DNA of 26,659 nucleotides from Streptomyces sp. NRRL WC-3618 (lineage in GTDB: Bacteria > Actinomycetota > Actinomycetes > Streptomycetales > Streptomycetaceae). How positions within the stretch are numbered: the first letter of the stretch is position 1; every line of letters starts with the position of its first letter. The notes under the pieces are model-generated. The model ran no database searches. It saw only the letters and a program-made list of their open reading frames with translations, and was not told the origin of the DNA. The position numbers were made by a program, and so were the translations under genes. Location: assembly GCF_001280005.1 (NCBI RefSeq), contig NZ_LGDW01000010.1, forward strand, positions 1 through 26,659, read 5' to 3'. Positions 11,323-19,061 of this stretch are shown here, piece after piece.

Positions 11323-11937
11323 GTGCCTCCTACCAAGAAGAAGCCCCAGGTGACCGCCGTGCCCGCCCGCCGCCGCGAACTCCTCGACACCGCAGCCGAG
11401 GTATTCGCCGAACAGGGCTACAACGCGACCACCGTACGCAAGATCGCGGACCACGCCGGCATGCTCGCGGGCAGCCTCTACTACCACTTCGACTCCAAGG
11501 AATCGATGCTGGAGGAGATCCTGCGCACGTTCCTCGACGAGCTGTGGAACGGCTACGACACCGTCCTGGACGCCGGGTCCGGGCCGCGCGAGACGCTGGA
11601 AGCGCTGGTCACCGAGTCGTTCAGGGAGATCGACCGGCACCGCTCCGCCGTCGCGATCTACCAGAAGGAGTCCCAGCAGCTCGTCACGCAGGAGCGGTTC
11701 GCGTTCCTCGCCGAGTCGCAGCGCAGATTCGAGAAGGCGTGGTTGTCCACGCTGGAACGCGGAGTCGACGCCGAGGTCTTCCGCGCCGACCTCGACATCC
11801 GCCTCACCTACCGCTTCGTGCGCGACACCGTGTGGGTCGCCGCGTCCTGGTACCGGCCGGGCGGACAGCACAGCCCGGAGGAGATCGCCCGGCAGTACCT
11901 GTCGATGGTGCTGGACGGGATCGCCGTACGTGCGTAG
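11323..11937 (+). CDS. kstR2: KstR2-like TetR family repressor
   Basis: This 204-residue TetR regulator has its helix-turn-helix at about residues 35-54 (ATTVRKIADHAG, SLYYHF). The effector domain keeps blocks I remember from M. tuberculosis KstR2: ESFREIDRH, AIYQKESQ, RFVRDTVWVA and WYRPGG near the end. KstR2 represses the HIP branch of sterol catabolism and is released by HIP-CoA. The start is the GTG at 11323; a GTG at 11350 is a possible alternative, and neither has a clear ribosome site. It lies second in the operon between the dehydrogenase and the thiolase, as in mycobacteria. Autoregulation through the palindrome at 10455-10474 is likely. The TetR family is certain; orthology to KstR2 rests on remembered similarity and on the neighbours. 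Confidence 0.8.
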   Translation: MPPTKKKPQVTAVPARRRELLDTAAEVFAEQGYNATTVRKIADHAGMLAGSLYYHFDSKESMLEEILRTFLDELWNGYDTVLDAGSGPRETLEALVTESFREIDRHRSAVAIYQKESQQLVTQERFAFLAESQRRFEKAWLSTLERGVDAEVFRADLDIRLTYRFVRDTVWVAASWYRPGGQHSPEEIARQYLSMVLDGIAVRA

Positions 11938-11974
11938 CCATATGTGAACAGCCCTTTCATGCGAGGGAGTTGCC

Positions 11975-13132
11975 ATGGCCGAGGCCTATATCGTCGAAGC
12001 GGTTCGTACGCCCGTCGGGCGGCGCGGAGGTGGTCTGAGCGGTGTCCATCCGGCGGACCTCGGCGCCCACGTGCTGACGGCGCTCATGGCGCGGTCCGGG
12101 GTCGACCCGGCCGCCGTGGAGGACGTCGTCTTCGGGTGCCTGGACACGGTGGGACCGCAGGCCGGTGACATCGCGCGCACCAGCTGGCTCGCCGCCGGGC
12201 TGCCCGAGGAGGTGCCGGGAGTGACCGTCGACCGGCAGTGCGGGTCCTCGCAGCAGGCCGTGCACTTCGCCGCGCAGGCAGTGCTGTCCGGCACCCAGGA
12301 CCTCGTCGTCGCGGGCGGCGTCCAGAACATGTCGATGATCCCTATCGCCTTCGCCTCCCGCCAGGCGACCCTGCCCCTGGGGCTCACGGAGGGCCCGTAC
12401 GCGGGCAGCGCGGGCTGGCGGGCGCGGTACGGGGAGCGGCCGGTCAACCAGTTCGCCGGCGCCGAGATGATCGCCGCCAAGTGGGGCATCAGCAGGCAGG
12501 ACCAGGAGGAGTTCGCGCTGCTCTCGCACGAGCGTGCGGTGCGGGCCATCGAGGAGGGCCGCTTCACCCGCGAGACCGTGGCCTACGAGACGGTGAGCGT
12601 CGACGAAGGCCCCCGTCGGGACACCTCTCTGGCCAAGATGGCCGGCCTGAAACCCGTCATCGACGGCGGCACCATCACCGCCGCCGTCTCCTCCCAGGTG
12701 TCCGACGGCGCCGCCGCGATGCTGCTCGCCTCCGAGCGCGCGGTCCGCGAACACGGGCTGCGGCCACGGGCGCGCGTCCACCATCTGTCCGTACGGGGCG
12801 AGGATCCGATCCGGATGCTGACGGCGCCTATCCCGGCCACCGCCCATGCCCTCAAGAAGACCGGCATGTCCATCGGCGACATCGACCTCGTCGAGATCAA
12901 CGAGGCGTTCGCGCCGGTCGTCCTGGCCTGGCTGAAGGAGACAGGTGCCGATCCGGCCAGGGTCAACGTCAACGGCGGTGCGATAGCCCTCGGCCATCCC
13001 CTGGGTGCGACCGGCGTCAAGCTGATGACGACCCTCCTGCACGAACTGGAGCGCACCGGTGGGCGGTTCGGGCTCCAGACGATGTGCGAGGGCGGGGGAC
13101 AGGCGAACGTGACGATCATCGAACGACTTTGA
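11975..13132 (+). CDS. fadA6: FadA6-like acetyl-CoA acyltransferase (thiolase)
   Basis: This 385-residue thiolase has the full catalytic set: nucleophile Cys89 in DRQCGSSQQ, His341 in ALGHPLGATG and Cys371 in TMCEGGGQAN, with NEAFAP present as well. Degradative thiolases split 3-ketoacyl-CoA with free CoA. The blocks SWLAAGLPEEVPGVTVD and GLQTMCEGGG closely follow mycobacterial FadA6 (Rv3556c), assigned to late steps of sterol C/D-ring breakdown after ring opening. The ATG at 11975 has GAGGGAG at 11963-11969. It lies 37 bp after the repressor gene and 8 bp before the second dehydrogenase, so it is in the same operon. A general beta-oxidation or acetoacetyl-CoA role remains possible, because the CoA ligase and ring hydrolases of the pathway are not nearby. 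Confidence 0.85.
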   Translation: MAEAYIVEAVRTPVGRRGGGLSGVHPADLGAHVLTALMARSGVDPAAVEDVVFGCLDTVGPQAGDIARTSWLAAGLPEEVPGVTVDRQCGSSQQAVHFAAQAVLSGTQDLVVAGGVQNMSMIPIAFASRQATLPLGLTEGPYAGSAGWRARYGERPVNQFAGAEMIAAKWGISRQDQEEFALLSHERAVRAIEEGRFTRETVAYETVSVDEGPRRDTSLAKMAGLKPVIDGGTITAAVSSQVSDGAAAMLLASERAVREHGLRPRARVHHLSVRGEDPIRMLTAPIPATAHALKKTGMSIGDIDLVEINEAFAPVVLAWLKETGADPARVNVNGGAIALGHPLGATGVKLMTTLLHELERTGGRFGLQTMCEGGGQANVTIIERL

Positions 13133-13140
13133 CCCACGCG

Positions 13141-13947
13141 ATGACCAACACGATGAACGGCACGGTGAGCGGTCGTCTGGGCGGTCGGGTCGCCCTTGTC
13201 ACCGGTGGCACCCGTGGAGTCGGCGCGGGGGTCGCCCGGGCCCTCGTCGAGGCGGGGGCGGAGGTGGTGGTCTGCGCACGCCGTCCACCCGATGTCCCGT
13301 TGCCCGGCGTGGAGTTCCGGGCGGTTGACCTGCGGGACCGGGCTGCCGTGTACGAGTTCGTGGAGGGTCTGCCTCGTCTCGATGTGCTTGTCAACAATGT
13401 GGGGGGTAGTCCTTATCGGGCGTTGGGTGGGAGTGGTGGTGCGGGTGCCGTGGGTGGGGGTGCTGATGTCGAGCGGCATGTGCGGGTGGTGGAACTGAAC
13501 CTGATCACGCCTCTCACGGTCTCCCTCGCCGCGTACGGGCATCTGAAACGGGCCCGGGGATCCGTCGTGATGATCGGCAGCGTCAGCGGGAGCCGGCCCT
13601 CGCCCGGGACCGCCGCGTACGGTGCGGCCAAGGCGGGGCTGGAGCATCTCGCCCGGTCGATGGCCGTGGAATGGGCTCCCGACGTACGGGTCAACACCCT
13701 CGTCGTCGGCATGGTCCGCACCGAACTGTCGCACCTGCACTACGGCGGCCCCGACGGTCTCGACGCCGTCGCCCGGACGGTTCCGGCGGGCCGGCTCGCC
13801 GATCCGTCCGACATCGGTGCCGCCGCGGTGTTCCTCGCGTCCGACGCCGCCGCGTTCATCAGCGGGGCGAGTCTGCTGGTGCATGGCGGGGGTGAACGGC
13901 CGGCGTTCTTGGACGCGGCGACGGTCAATGGGGCGGAGAGCAGCTGA
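13141..13947 (+). CDS. SDR family oxidoreductase (Rv3549c-like)
   Basis: This 268-residue classical SDR has the cofactor motif TGGTRGVGAG at 21-30, NNVGG, Ser147 in GSVSGSRP and the catalytic Y160-x3-K164. The C-terminal blocks LADPSDIGAAAVFLASDAA and VHGGGE resemble the dehydrogenase Rv3549c of the mycobacterial KstR2 regulon. The ATG at 13141 is 8 bp after the thiolase stop. In-frame starts at 13153 and 13165 are possible, and no ribosome site decides between them. Residues 97-108 are a Gly-rich insertion just after the active-site-flanking NNVGGSPY block, encoded by a stretch with many T- and G-ending codons unlike the rest of the gene. It is the last gene of the operon and faces rpsT. The substrate is unknown. 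Confidence 0.85.
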   Translation: MTNTMNGTVSGRLGGRVALVTGGTRGVGAGVARALVEAGAEVVVCARRPPDVPLPGVEFRAVDLRDRAAVYEFVEGLPRLDVLVNNVGGSPYRALGGSGGAGAVGGGADVERHVRVVELNLITPLTVSLAAYGHLKRARGSVVMIGSVSGSRPSPGTAAYGAAKAGLEHLARSMAVEWAPDVRVNTLVVGMVRTELSHLHYGGPDGLDAVARTVPAGRLADPSDIGAAAVFLASDAAAFISGASLLVHGGGERPAFLDAATVNGAESS

Positions 13948-13996
13948 GGGTGGGTTTGTTTCGCCCCCGCCGCCCTTACCCGTCCCATCCTGTTCC

Positions 13997-14013
13997 TGGG
14001 GGCTGTGCCCCCA
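13997..14013. terminator. GC hairpin downstream of the SDR operon
   Basis: TGGGGGC (13997-14003) and GCCCCCA (14007-14013) form a 7-bp stem with a 3-nt loop, 50 bp after the SDR stop. This GGGGGCTGTGCCCCC form is a common Streptomyces intergenic hairpin and could terminate the operon. Confidence 0.55.
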
Positions 14014-14151
14014 GACCCCCTTCGCGCTGAACGCGCTCGTCCTCAAGCGCCGGACGGGCTGGGAATGCGGGCCTGCGCTCCCAGACCCCCTACGCGCTGA
14101 GCGTGCGGTCGTCCTCAAGTGCCGGACGGGCTGGGAATGCGGGCCCGCGCT
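14010..14151. repeat. Tandem pair of a Streptomyces interspersed element
   Basis: Two imperfect copies (14010-14079, 70 bp; 14080-14151, 72 bp) share CCCAGACCCCC, then CGCGCTGA, then GTCCTCAAG, GCCGGACGGGCTGG and GAATGCGGGCC. The GTCCTCAA-GCCGGACGGGCTG core is familiar from many Streptomyces intergenic regions. The second copy has lost the leading hairpin. Confidence 0.7.
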
Positions 14152-14164
14152 GGAAGGTACGGTC

Positions 14165-14223
14165 GGCCTTCATGCCGAAGGCCCCCGTCGCCGTCCTGGG
14201 GTAGGGCGGCGACCGGGGCCTTC
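14165..14223. terminator. Long bidirectional terminator with an alternative fold
   Basis: The 16-nt arms 14177-14192 and 14208-14223 (GAAGGCCCC... and ...GGGGCCTTC) pair at 15 of 16 positions around a 15-nt loop. A third arm, GGCCTTC at 14165-14171, can pair instead with GAAGGCC at 14177-14183. The structure lies between convergent genes, about 134 bp past the rpsT stop on the minus strand, and would stop transcription from both sides. Confidence 0.7.
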
Positions 14224-14356
14224 GGGTCAAGCGTTTGGTGGCTTCACGCCCGCGTGGCGAACGCAGATCGTGCGTGGAGCCGGGGTGCCGGGTGGGAGCG
14301 GGAGAGAGGGCCCGCTCTGGTCCTCCGGCGGTTGGATCAGATCAAGAAAGAGATGA

Positions 14357-14623
14357 TCAGCCCTGGAGGGTGGCGACCTTGGAAGCAAGCGCCGACTTCT
14401 TGTTGGCGGCCTGGTTCTTGTGGATGACGCCCTTCGAGACGGCCTTGTCGAGCTGACGCGCCGCAGCGCGCTGAGCCTCGGTCGCCTTCGCGACGTCACC
14501 CGCGGCAGCGGCCTCGCGGGCCTTGCGGATCGCGGTCTTCAGGGAGGACTTGACGGCCTTGTTGCGCAGCCGCGCCTTCTCGTTGGTCTTGATCCGCTTG
14601 ATCTGGGACTTGATGTTCGCCAC
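14357..14623 (-). CDS. rpsT: 30S ribosomal protein S20
   Basis: The 88-residue, lysine- and arginine-rich protein is a full-length bacterial S20, a primary 16S rRNA-binding protein of the 30S body. The N-terminus [11 protein letters not shown] and the block [15 protein letters not shown] are characteristic, and the C-terminus [12 protein letters not shown] is also conserved. The start is a GTG (14621-14623), preceded by AAAGG at a usable distance. It is monocistronic on the minus strand and diverges from lepA, a common actinobacterial arrangement. Its leader of about 115 nt holds a hairpin, so translational autocontrol as in other S20 genes is possible but not shown. Confidence 0.97.
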   Translation of the reverse strand: MANIKSQIKRIKTNEKARLRNKAVKSSLKTAIRKAREAAAAGDVAKATEAQRAAARQLDKAVSKGVIHKNQAANKKSALASKVATLQG

Positions 14624-14700
14624 GAATGAGCCTTTTCAGCTTCAGGTGCAGGAGGGCACGCCTCATGCGCCGTTTGATTGCTTCTTGGGTTTACTGCACC

Positions 14701-14729
14701 GTGTCTCCTGCTGAGAGGGCATGAGACAC
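14701..14729 (-). promoter_or_regulatory. Hairpin in the rpsT leader
   Basis: GTGTCTC (14701-14707) pairs with GAGACAC (14723-14729) around a 15-nt loop. It lies just downstream of the predicted rpsT -10 on the minus strand, so it would sit at the 5' end of the rpsT transcript. Confidence 0.45.
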
Positions 14730-14737
14730 AGCCACTC

Positions 14738-14767
14738 AGGTTACCAGCCGCTCTTCCGGCAGCCCAA
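14738..14767 (-). promoter_or_regulatory. Probable rpsT promoter
   Basis: Read on the minus strand, TTGGGC (14767-14762) and TAACCT (14743-14738) are separated by 18 bp. This fits the relaxed Streptomyces HrdB pattern TTGnnn-17/18-TAnnnT. The start point would be about 110 nt before the rpsT GTG. Confidence 0.45.
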
Positions 14768-14840
14768 TCCGGCCGCCCGCGCTCCGTGAAACCGCCCAAA
14801 CCGGTCCCCGCTCCCCGCCCGTGGGACCATGGAGCCTACG

Positions 14841-14846
14841 TATAGA
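14841..14846 (+). promoter_or_regulatory. Possible lepA -10 element
   Basis: TATAGA is a good -10 sequence 51 bp before the lepA GTG. There is no recognisable -35. It lies downstream of an in-frame ATG at 14829, which supports the shorter lepA start. Confidence 0.35.
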
Positions 14847-14897
14847 TCCGACCCGAGACCGCAGACACTGCGGACGCCTCAAGAATCAGGACCCTGC

Positions 14898-16778
14898 GTG
14901 CCCGCGATCCCTAGCCATGTGCCCGAGCCGAGCCGTACCGACCCGGCGCTGATCCGCAATTTCTGCATCATCGCGCACATCGACCACGGCAAGTCCACGC
15001 TCGCCGACCGGATGCTCCAGCTGACCGGAGTGGTCGACCAGCGGCAGATGCGCGCCCAGTACCTCGACCGCATGGACATCGAGCGCGAGCGCGGCATCAC
15101 GATCAAGTCCCAGGCGGTGCGTCTGCCATGGGCCCCGACCGACGGTGACGGGGGCGGTCAGGGCGGGACTCACATCCTGAACATGATCGACACCCCGGGA
15201 CACGTCGACTTCACGTACGAGGTCTCGCGGTCGCTCGCGGCCTGTGAGGGGACCGTCCTCCTCGTCGACGCCGCTCAGGGCATCGAGGCCCAGACCCTCG
15301 CCAACCTGTACCTGGCGATGGAGAACGAGCTCACCATCGTCCCGGTGCTGAACAAGATCGACCTGCCGGCCGCCCAGCCGGAGAAGTTCTCCGAGGAGCT
15401 CGCCAACCTCATCGGCTGCCAGCCCGAGGACGTGCTCAAGGTCTCGGCGAAGACCGGCGTCGGCGTGGACGCGCTCCTGAACCGGGTCGTCCGCGACGTC
15501 CCGGCCCCGGTCGGCGTCAAGGACGCCCCCGCCCGCGCGATGATCTTCGACTCGGTCTACGACTCCTACCGGGGCGTGGTCACGTACGTCCGTGTCATCG
15601 ACGGCCAGCTCAACAAGCGCGAGCGCATCAAGATGATGTCGACCGGCGCCACCCATGAGCTCCTCGAGATCGGTGTCTCGTCCCCCGAGATGACCTCGGC
15701 CGACGGTATCGGCGTCGGCGAGGTGGGCTACATCATCACCGGCGTGAAGGACGTCCGTCAGTCCAAGGTCGGTGACACCATCACCAGCAAGGAGAAGGGC
15801 GCCACCGAGGCCCTCGGCGGGTACAAGGACCCCAAGCCGATGGTCTTCTCGGGCCTCTACCCGCTGGACGGCTCGGACTACCCCGACCTGCGCGAGGCGC
15901 TGGACAAGCTCCAGCTCAACGACGCCGCCCTGGTCTACGAGCCGGAGACCTCCGCGGCCCTCGGTTTCGGCTTCCGCGTCGGCTTCCTCGGCCTGCTGCA
16001 CCTCGACGTCATCCGTGAGCGCCTGGAGCGCGAGTTCAACCTCGAACTCATCGCCACCGCTCCCAACGTGGTCTACCGCGTGATCATGGAGGACGGGAAG
16101 GAGCACACGGTCACCAACCCGAGCGAGTTCCCCGAGGGCAAGATCGACAAGGTCTTCGAGCCGGTCGTCCGGGCCACGATCCTCGCTCCCAGCGAGTTCA
16201 TCGGCTCGATCATGGAGCTCTGCCAGACCCGCCGCGGCACCCTTCTCGGCATGGACTACCTCTCCGAGGACCGGGTCGAGATCCGTTACACGCTCCCCCT
16301 CGCGGAGATCGTCTTCGACTTCTTCGACAACCTGAAGTCCAAGACCCGTGGCTACGCCTCCCTGGACTACGAGCCCACCGGAGAGCAGGACGCCCAGCTG
16401 GTGAAGGTCGACATCCTGCTGCACGGCGACCGTGTCGACGCGTTCTCCGCCGTCACCCACAAGGACGCGGCCTACGCGTACGGCGTACGGCTCGTCGCCA
16501 AGCTGCGTGAGCTGATCCCGCGCCAGGCCTTCGAGATCCCCATCCAGGCGGCCATCGGGTCGCGGGTCATCGCCCGCGAGACCATCCGCGCGATCCGCAA
16601 GGACGTTCTCGCCAAGTGCTACGGCGGTGACATCTCGCGTAAGCGGAAGCTGCTGGAGAAGCAGAAGGAAGGCAAGAAGCGGATGAAGATGGTCGGCTCT
16701 GTGGAGGTTCCGCAGGAAGCCTTCATCGCCGTCCTGTCGAGCGACGAGAACGCGGGGTCGGGCAAGGGCAAGAAGTAG
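14898..16778 (+). CDS. lepA: Elongation factor 4 (LepA), ribosome back-translocation GTPase
   Basis: The 626-residue protein is EF4/LepA, a membrane-associated or cytosolic GTPase that acts on stalled ribosomes. The G motifs are AHIDHGKST (26-34), DTPGH (98-102) and NKID (152-155). Domain II, two EF-G-like domains and the LepA-specific C-terminal domain follow, ending in the basic block [17 protein letters not shown]. The GTG at 14898 was chosen over the ATG at 14829 because AGGA (14887-14890) precedes it, and because the encoded start [20 protein letters not shown] matches what I recall of Streptomyces LepA. The upstream extension also crosses the likely -10. A Gly-rich loop, GDGGGQGG, is inserted in the G domain near residue 85. 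It diverges from rpsT and is followed by a terminator. Confidence 0.97.
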   Translation: MPAIPSHVPEPSRTDPALIRNFCIIAHIDHGKSTLADRMLQLTGVVDQRQMRAQYLDRMDIERERGITIKSQAVRLPWAPTDGDGGGQGGTHILNMIDTPGHVDFTYEVSRSLAACEGTVLLVDAAQGIEAQTLANLYLAMENELTIVPVLNKIDLPAAQPEKFSEELANLIGCQPEDVLKVSAKTGVGVDALLNRVVRDVPAPVGVKDAPARAMIFDSVYDSYRGVVTYVRVIDGQLNKRERIKMMSTGATHELLEIGVSSPEMTSADGIGVGEVGYIITGVKDVRQSKVGDTITSKEKGATEALGGYKDPKPMVFSGLYPLDGSDYPDLREALDKLQLNDAALVYEPETSAALGFGFRVGFLGLLHLDVIRERLEREFNLELIATAPNVVYRVIMEDGKEHTVTNPSEFPEGKIDKVFEPVVRATILAPSEFIGSIMELCQTRRGTLLGMDYLSEDRVEIRYTLPLAEIVFDFFDNLKSKTRGYASLDYEPTGEQDAQLVKVDILLHGDRVDAFSAVTHKDAAYAYGVRLVAKLRELIPRQAFEIPIQAAIGSRVIARETIRAIRKDVLAKCYGGDISRKRKLLEKQKEGKKRMKMVGSVEVPQEAFIAVLSSDENAGSGKGKK

Positions 16779-16807
16779 GCCGACACCATCCCGTGGGAAT
16801 CGGGAGA

Positions 16808-16846
16808 AAGGGGGGCTCGTCGCGTGGGAATGCGGTGGGCCCCCTT
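16808..16846 (+). terminator. lepA terminator
   Basis: AAGGGGG (16808-16814) pairs with CCCCCTT (16840-16846) across a 25-nt loop, starting 29 nt after the lepA stop. The stem is strong and a short T-containing tail follows. Confidence 0.5.
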
Positions 16847-16961
16847 CGTGTACGTACTGTCGTGCCTGCGGGAAGCGAACAGCCGCTCTCCGTGCGAAGT
16901 GACAGGCCGTCGCCCCTTACGCGCCGGGCGGTCGCGCCTTACTCTGATCTCTGCTCGGTAG

Positions 16962-16975
16962 TTACCCGCGAGTTA
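16962..16975. promoter_or_regulatory. Imperfect palindrome before the acyl-CoA synthetase
   Basis: TTACCCGCGAGTTA has a palindromic AC-Y-CGCG-R-GT core and lies 55 bp before the GTG of the synthetase gene, in an AT-richer patch typical of a promoter. Such TTAC...GTAA-like sites often bind TetR-type fatty-acid regulators. The regulator is unknown. Confidence 0.35.
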
Positions 16976-17030
16976 AACAACAGCCGCAAATGAGCCAGCC
17001 GCCGCATTGCCGCGGGCCCCGGAGGATGTC

Positions 17031-18905
17031 GTGAGCGACACACAGACCTTGATCGAGAACCGTCCGCCGTCCGTCGCCGGTCTTTTCCTGGATCGCGTGG
17101 CCGCCACGCCGGACGCCGAGGCCTACCGCTACCCGGTGCCCCCGGCCACCGGTGAGGGCCCGGACGACTGGAAGTCGCTGACCTGGGCGCAGGCCGCCGA
17201 GCGGGTCTACGCCATCGCCGCCGGCCTCATCGAACTGGGCGTACAGCCGGAACAGCGCGTCGCGCTCGCCTCCGCCACCCGCGTCGAGTGGATCCTCGGC
17301 GACCTGGGAATCATGTGCGCCGGTGCCGCCACGACCACGGTGTATCCGCAGACCAACGCCGACGAGTCGGCCTTCATCCTCGCCGACTCGGCCAGCAAGG
17401 TGCTGATCGCCGAGGACGCGGCCCAGCTCGCCAAGGCGCGGGAGAAGCGCGCCGACCTCCCCGAACTCACCCATGTCGTGGTCATCGACCCGGTCGGCGT
17501 CGAGACCGGCGACGGGGTGCTCACCCTGGCCGAGCTGGAGCAGCGCGGTGCCGCGTACCTGGAGAAGAACCCGGAGCTGATCAAGGAGCGGGTCGGGGCG
17601 ATCACGAAGGACCAGCTCGCCACCCTGATCTACACCTCCGGCACCACCGGCCGCCCCAAGGGGGTCCGGCTCCCGCACGACAACTGGTCGTACATGGCGA
17701 AGGCGATCGCCGCGACCGGGCTGCTCGGCGCGGACGACGTCCAGTACCTCTGGCTGCCGCTCGCGCACGTGTTCGGCAAGGTGCTGACCTCCGGCCAGAT
17801 CGAGGTCGGACACGTCACCGCCGTCGACGGCCGCGTCGACAAGATCATCGAGAACCTTCCGGTCGTACAGCCGACCTACATGGCCGCCGTGCCGCGCATC
17901 TTCGAGAAGGTCTACAACGGGGTCGCGGCGAAGGCGCGGGCCGGTGGCGGCGCCAAGTACAAGATCTTCCAGTGGGCCTCCGAAGTCGCCCGTGAGTACG
18001 CCAAGGCCACCCAGGACAACTTCCGGCGCACCGGCACCGCCTCCGCGCCCTTCGCCCTCGCCGCGAAGCACAAGGTCGCCGACGCGCTCGTCTTCGCCAA
18101 GATCCGCGAGGCCTTCGGCGGCAATCTGCGCGCCTGCGTCTCCGGATCGGCCGCCCTCGCACCCGAGATCGGCTTCTTCTTCTCCGGCGCCGGCATCCAC
18201 ATCCTCGAGGGCTACGGCCTCACCGAGTCCTCCGCCGCCTCCTTCGTCAACCCCGGTGAGGCCTACCGCACCGGCACGGTCGGCAAGCCGCTGCCCGGCA
18301 CGGAGGTGCGCATCGCGGACGACGGCGAGATCCTGCTGCGCGGGCCCGGGATCATGGAGGGATACCACGGTCTGCCCGAGAAGACCGCCGAGGTGCTGGA
18401 GTCCGACGGCTGGTTCCACACCGGTGACATCGGTGAGCTGTCGCCGGACGGCTATCTGCGGATCACCGACCGCAAGAAGGACCTCATCAAGACGTCCGGC
18501 GGCAAGTACATCGCGCCGGCCGAGGTCGAGGGGCAGTTCAAGGCGGTCTGCCCGTACGTCTCCAACATCCTGGTCCACGGCGCCGACCGGAACTTCTGCA
18601 CGGCGCTCATCGCGCTCGACGAACCGGCCATCCTGGGCTGGGCGAAGGACAACGGGCTCGACGGGAAGTCGTACGCGGAGGTGGTGGCCGCGCCGGGAAC
18701 CGTCGCTCTCATCGAGGGGTACGTCAAGGAGCTCAACCGGGGGCTTCAGCGGTGGCAGACCATCAAGAAGTTCCGGTTGCTGCCACGGGACCTCGACGTT
18801 GAGCACGGGGAGATCACGCCGAGTCTGAAGTTGAAGCGGCCGGTTGTTGAGCGGGAGTACAAGCATCTGATCGATGAGATGTATGCGGGGGCCAGGGAGG
18901 CGTAG
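17031..18905 (+). CDS. fadD: Long-chain fatty acid-CoA ligase (AMP-binding, FadD15-like)
   Basis: The 624-residue enzyme activates a fatty acid with ATP to acyl-AMP and transfers it to CoA. The P-loop YTSGTTGRPKG is at 201-211, the adenine motif GYGLTE at 394-399, then GWFHTGD and the hinge block DRKKDLIKTSGGK at 480-492. The C-terminal lobe ends with LKLKRPVVE. Length and layout fit the long-chain acyl-CoA synthetase group that includes mycobacterial FadD15. The GTG at 17031 follows GGAGGA (17021-17026). A weaker in-frame TTG at 17007 is rejected. It is a single-gene unit after the lepA terminator, with a palindrome in its promoter region. Chain-length preference cannot be told from sequence. 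There is no visible link to the HIP-type cluster, which would use the different ligase FadD3. Confidence 0.92.
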   Translation: MSDTQTLIENRPPSVAGLFLDRVAATPDAEAYRYPVPPATGEGPDDWKSLTWAQAAERVYAIAAGLIELGVQPEQRVALASATRVEWILGDLGIMCAGAATTTVYPQTNADESAFILADSASKVLIAEDAAQLAKAREKRADLPELTHVVVIDPVGVETGDGVLTLAELEQRGAAYLEKNPELIKERVGAITKDQLATLIYTSGTTGRPKGVRLPHDNWSYMAKAIAATGLLGADDVQYLWLPLAHVFGKVLTSGQIEVGHVTAVDGRVDKIIENLPVVQPTYMAAVPRIFEKVYNGVAAKARAGGGAKYKIFQWASEVAREYAKATQDNFRRTGTASAPFALAAKHKVADALVFAKIREAFGGNLRACVSGSAALAPEIGFFFSGAGIHILEGYGLTESSAASFVNPGEAYRTGTVGKPLPGTEVRIADDGEILLRGPGIMEGYHGLPEKTAEVLESDGWFHTGDIGELSPDGYLRITDRKKDLIKTSGGKYIAPAEVEGQFKAVCPYVSNILVHGADRNFCTALIALDEPAILGWAKDNGLDGKSYAEVVAAPGTVALIEGYVKELNRGLQRWQTIKKFRLLPRDLDVEHGEITPSLKLKRPVVEREYKHLIDEMYAGAREA

Positions 18906-18930
18906 GGGGTGGGGTGCGGGGAGTCGTGAC

Positions 18931-19005
18931 GGCTGCGGGTGCGTTGTGGCTTGTCGCGCAGTTCCCCGCGCCCCTGGGTTGGGACACGCGCCCCTGGTTG
19001 GGACA
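18931..19005. repeat. Streptomyces interspersed repeat with a short tandem duplication
   Basis: The stretch 18931-18976 holds GCGGGTGCGTTGTGGC, then TCGCGCAGTTCCCCGCGCCCCT, a sequence pattern seen in many Streptomyces intergenic regions that folds through CGCG-N8-CGCG. It runs into two tandem copies of CGCGCCCCTGG(G)TTGGGACA (18967-18986, 20 bp; 18987-19005, 19 bp). It sits between the convergent synthetase and kinase genes and may act as a terminator. Confidence 0.65.
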
Positions 19006-19061
19006 CGCGGCCCTTGTTCAGTAGTTGGCGGAGGTCTCGGATCTGCCATGGTGACAGTGTC

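Larger units (their letters stand above)
13948..14356. other. Convergent spacer between the SDR gene and rpsT
   Basis: This 409-bp region holds no gene I can support. It contains a GC hairpin (13997-14013), a 70/72-bp tandem duplication of a Streptomyces intergenic element (14010-14151) and a long bidirectional hairpin (14165-14223). The last 130 bp up to rpsT show nothing recognisable. Confidence 0.65.

Noticed and set aside
14829..14897. N-terminal extension of lepA from the ATG at 14829
   Set aside because: It lacks a ribosome site, spans the likely -10 box, and does not match known LepA starts. The GTG at 14898 is better.
16962..19049. A 695-codon open frame antisense to the acyl-CoA synthetase
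   Set aside because: No ribosome site, low-complexity translation, and full overlap with a gene whose catalytic motifs are all present.
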